NCBI GenBank assembly: GCA_003519545.1 | Contig: DOWN01000307.1 | Coordinates: forward strand, 1 to 5,900 | DNA from: Bacteroidota bacterium | GTDB lineage: Bacteria > Bacteroidota > Ignavibacteria > Tepidaquicellales > Tepidaquicellaceae | Length of the DNA: 5,900 nt | Direction: 5' to 3' | Shown here: piece after piece, positions 5,151-5,900 of the stretch | Position numbering within the stretch: the first letter of the stretch is position 1 | Layout: each line of letters begins with the position of its first letter | The notes under the pieces: model-generated | Databases searched by the model: none | What the model saw: only the letters and a program-made list of their open reading frames with translations | What the model was told of the DNA's origin: nothing | Translations under genes and position numbers: made by a program

Positions 5151-5900
5151 ATTATTTTTATCGCGTCTCAATTCAAGTTTTAATTCTTCCGTTTTTTCTA
5201 AAAGCCAGTTCCTACCAATCATTTCCGTCTTTTCTATTTTATCTTTAATTTCATCTAAATTTTCTGACCTGTCACCAATCTTAATTTTAAAAATTCTGTC
5301 TGTTAAATTTATAAAATTTCTGATTGGTGATGTTATGTTTTCATTCCATACATTATTATCTTTTATTAAATGCCTGATGCTATCAGCAACGTAGTTAAAC
5401 CGTTCATATTCTCCCGTTTCAAAATAAATTTTTAAAAATAAATTTTTTACAAGCCATTTATCATTAATTCCATTGTAACTCGCCATCTCAAGATATTTTA
5501 GTGCTTCATCATAATTTTTTATCCCAAATGATATTAATGCATTTAAGTGGTTTGATATACTTTCTTTATCTTCACTGTTGATTTTATTTTTGTAAGATTC
5601 TAAATACCACTTGGCTACATCATATTTCCGTGCATTATAAATTTTAAAAAATAAACCTCTAAACCAACCCGTATCTATTACACCGTTAAATTCTATAAGA
5701 TTATTTTCAATCATATTCATTGTAATTTCAAATTCTATTTCAGAAAAATCAATATTTGTTTTTAATTTATTAATATTAATCCCGTTAAATAAATGTATGA
5801 ATAAATTAAAACTTTCTTCCCGGCTGAAATTATCTAAATTATTTAATATGAGATTTTTAACCTCAATTATTTTATTGTTTATTTCTTCACTCTCATAAAG
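5142..5900 (-). CDS. Partial gene (5' end outside window): TPR-like helical protein, function unknown
   Basis: The frame is open without a stop from the TAG at 5142-5144 to the right edge, giving 252 visible residues; the first visible codons read LYESEE. The first Met in frame is at 5720 (visible residue 61), inside a continuous helical, charged sequence, so it is not a convincing start, and the true one should lie beyond 5900. The protein has no signal peptide in view and is rich in Asn, Ile, Lys and Glu. Helix pairs of TPR type are suggested at visible residues ~87-103 (ARKYDVAKWYL), ~121-140 (GIKNYDEALKYLEMA) and ~154-178 (ETGEYERFNYVADSI). The end, with FINLTDRIFKIKIGD and NWLLEKTEEL, resembles from memory the C-termini of uncharacterised Bacteroidota TPR-like proteins. 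My count gives about 23% GC for 5401-5880, against about 39% in equal-sized stretches of the other two genes. A role in protein-protein contacts is likely; nothing more specific is supported. Confidence 0.8.
   Translation of the reverse strand, partial: LYESEEINNKIIEVKNLILNNLDNFSREESFNLFIHLFNGININKLKTNIDFSEIEFEITMNMIENNLIEFNGVIDTGWFRGLFFKIYNARKYDVAKWYLESYKNKINSEDKESISNHLNALISFGIKNYDEALKYLEMASYNGINDKWLVKNLFLKIYFETGEYERFNYVADSIRHLIKDNNVWNENITSPIRNFINLTDRIFKIKIGDRSENLDEIKDKIEKTEMIGRNWLLEKTEELKLELRRDKNNIS

Overview
The window looks like a Bacteroidota/Chlorobiota-type genome, most likely Ignavibacteria or a nearby lineage. The evidence is a C-terminal type IX secretion sorting domain with the YPNPFNP motif, signal peptides ending in INA-Q and YS-Q, AT-rich DNA, and gene starts with no Shine-Dalgarno sequence. 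This placement is inferred from protein style; the window has no rRNA or other marker gene.

Layout: positions 1-319 are non-coding and hold short repeats. Positions 320-3178 (minus strand) encode a 952-residue secreted surface protein with a Ycf48/Asp-box type beta-propeller, fibronectin-III-like domains, a less clear central domain and a type A sorting domain. Positions 3179-3638 are a 460-bp divergent intergenic region with AT-rich promoter-like DNA at both ends and a second set of the same short repeats in the middle. Positions 3639-5090 (plus strand) encode a 483-residue exported hydrolase of the phospholipase B-like / C45 N-terminal-nucleophile group. A 16-bp hairpin lies between it and a convergent minus-strand gene (5142 to beyond 5900). 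That third gene is cut by the window edge, so only its C-terminal 252 residues are visible. They are helical, TPR-like and much more AT-rich than the other two genes.

The genes do not form an operon (orientation minus, plus, minus), and I see no pathway that links them. Two genes encode exported proteins: one predicted to be sent across the outer membrane by the type IX system, the other probably periplasmic.

The main unexplained structure is the pair of intergenic repeat clusters on either side of the surface-protein gene. Each holds the same three short modules in the same orientation: A, a 29-bp palindromic core identical in both; B, 61 bp with 58 identical; and C, 24 bp with 22 identical. 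The order is A-C-B on the left and C-A-B on the right. This suggests small, independently moving or shuffled non-coding elements. I see no transposase, CRISPR array, defence system, tRNA or rRNA, and no convincing sign of a complete new biological system.
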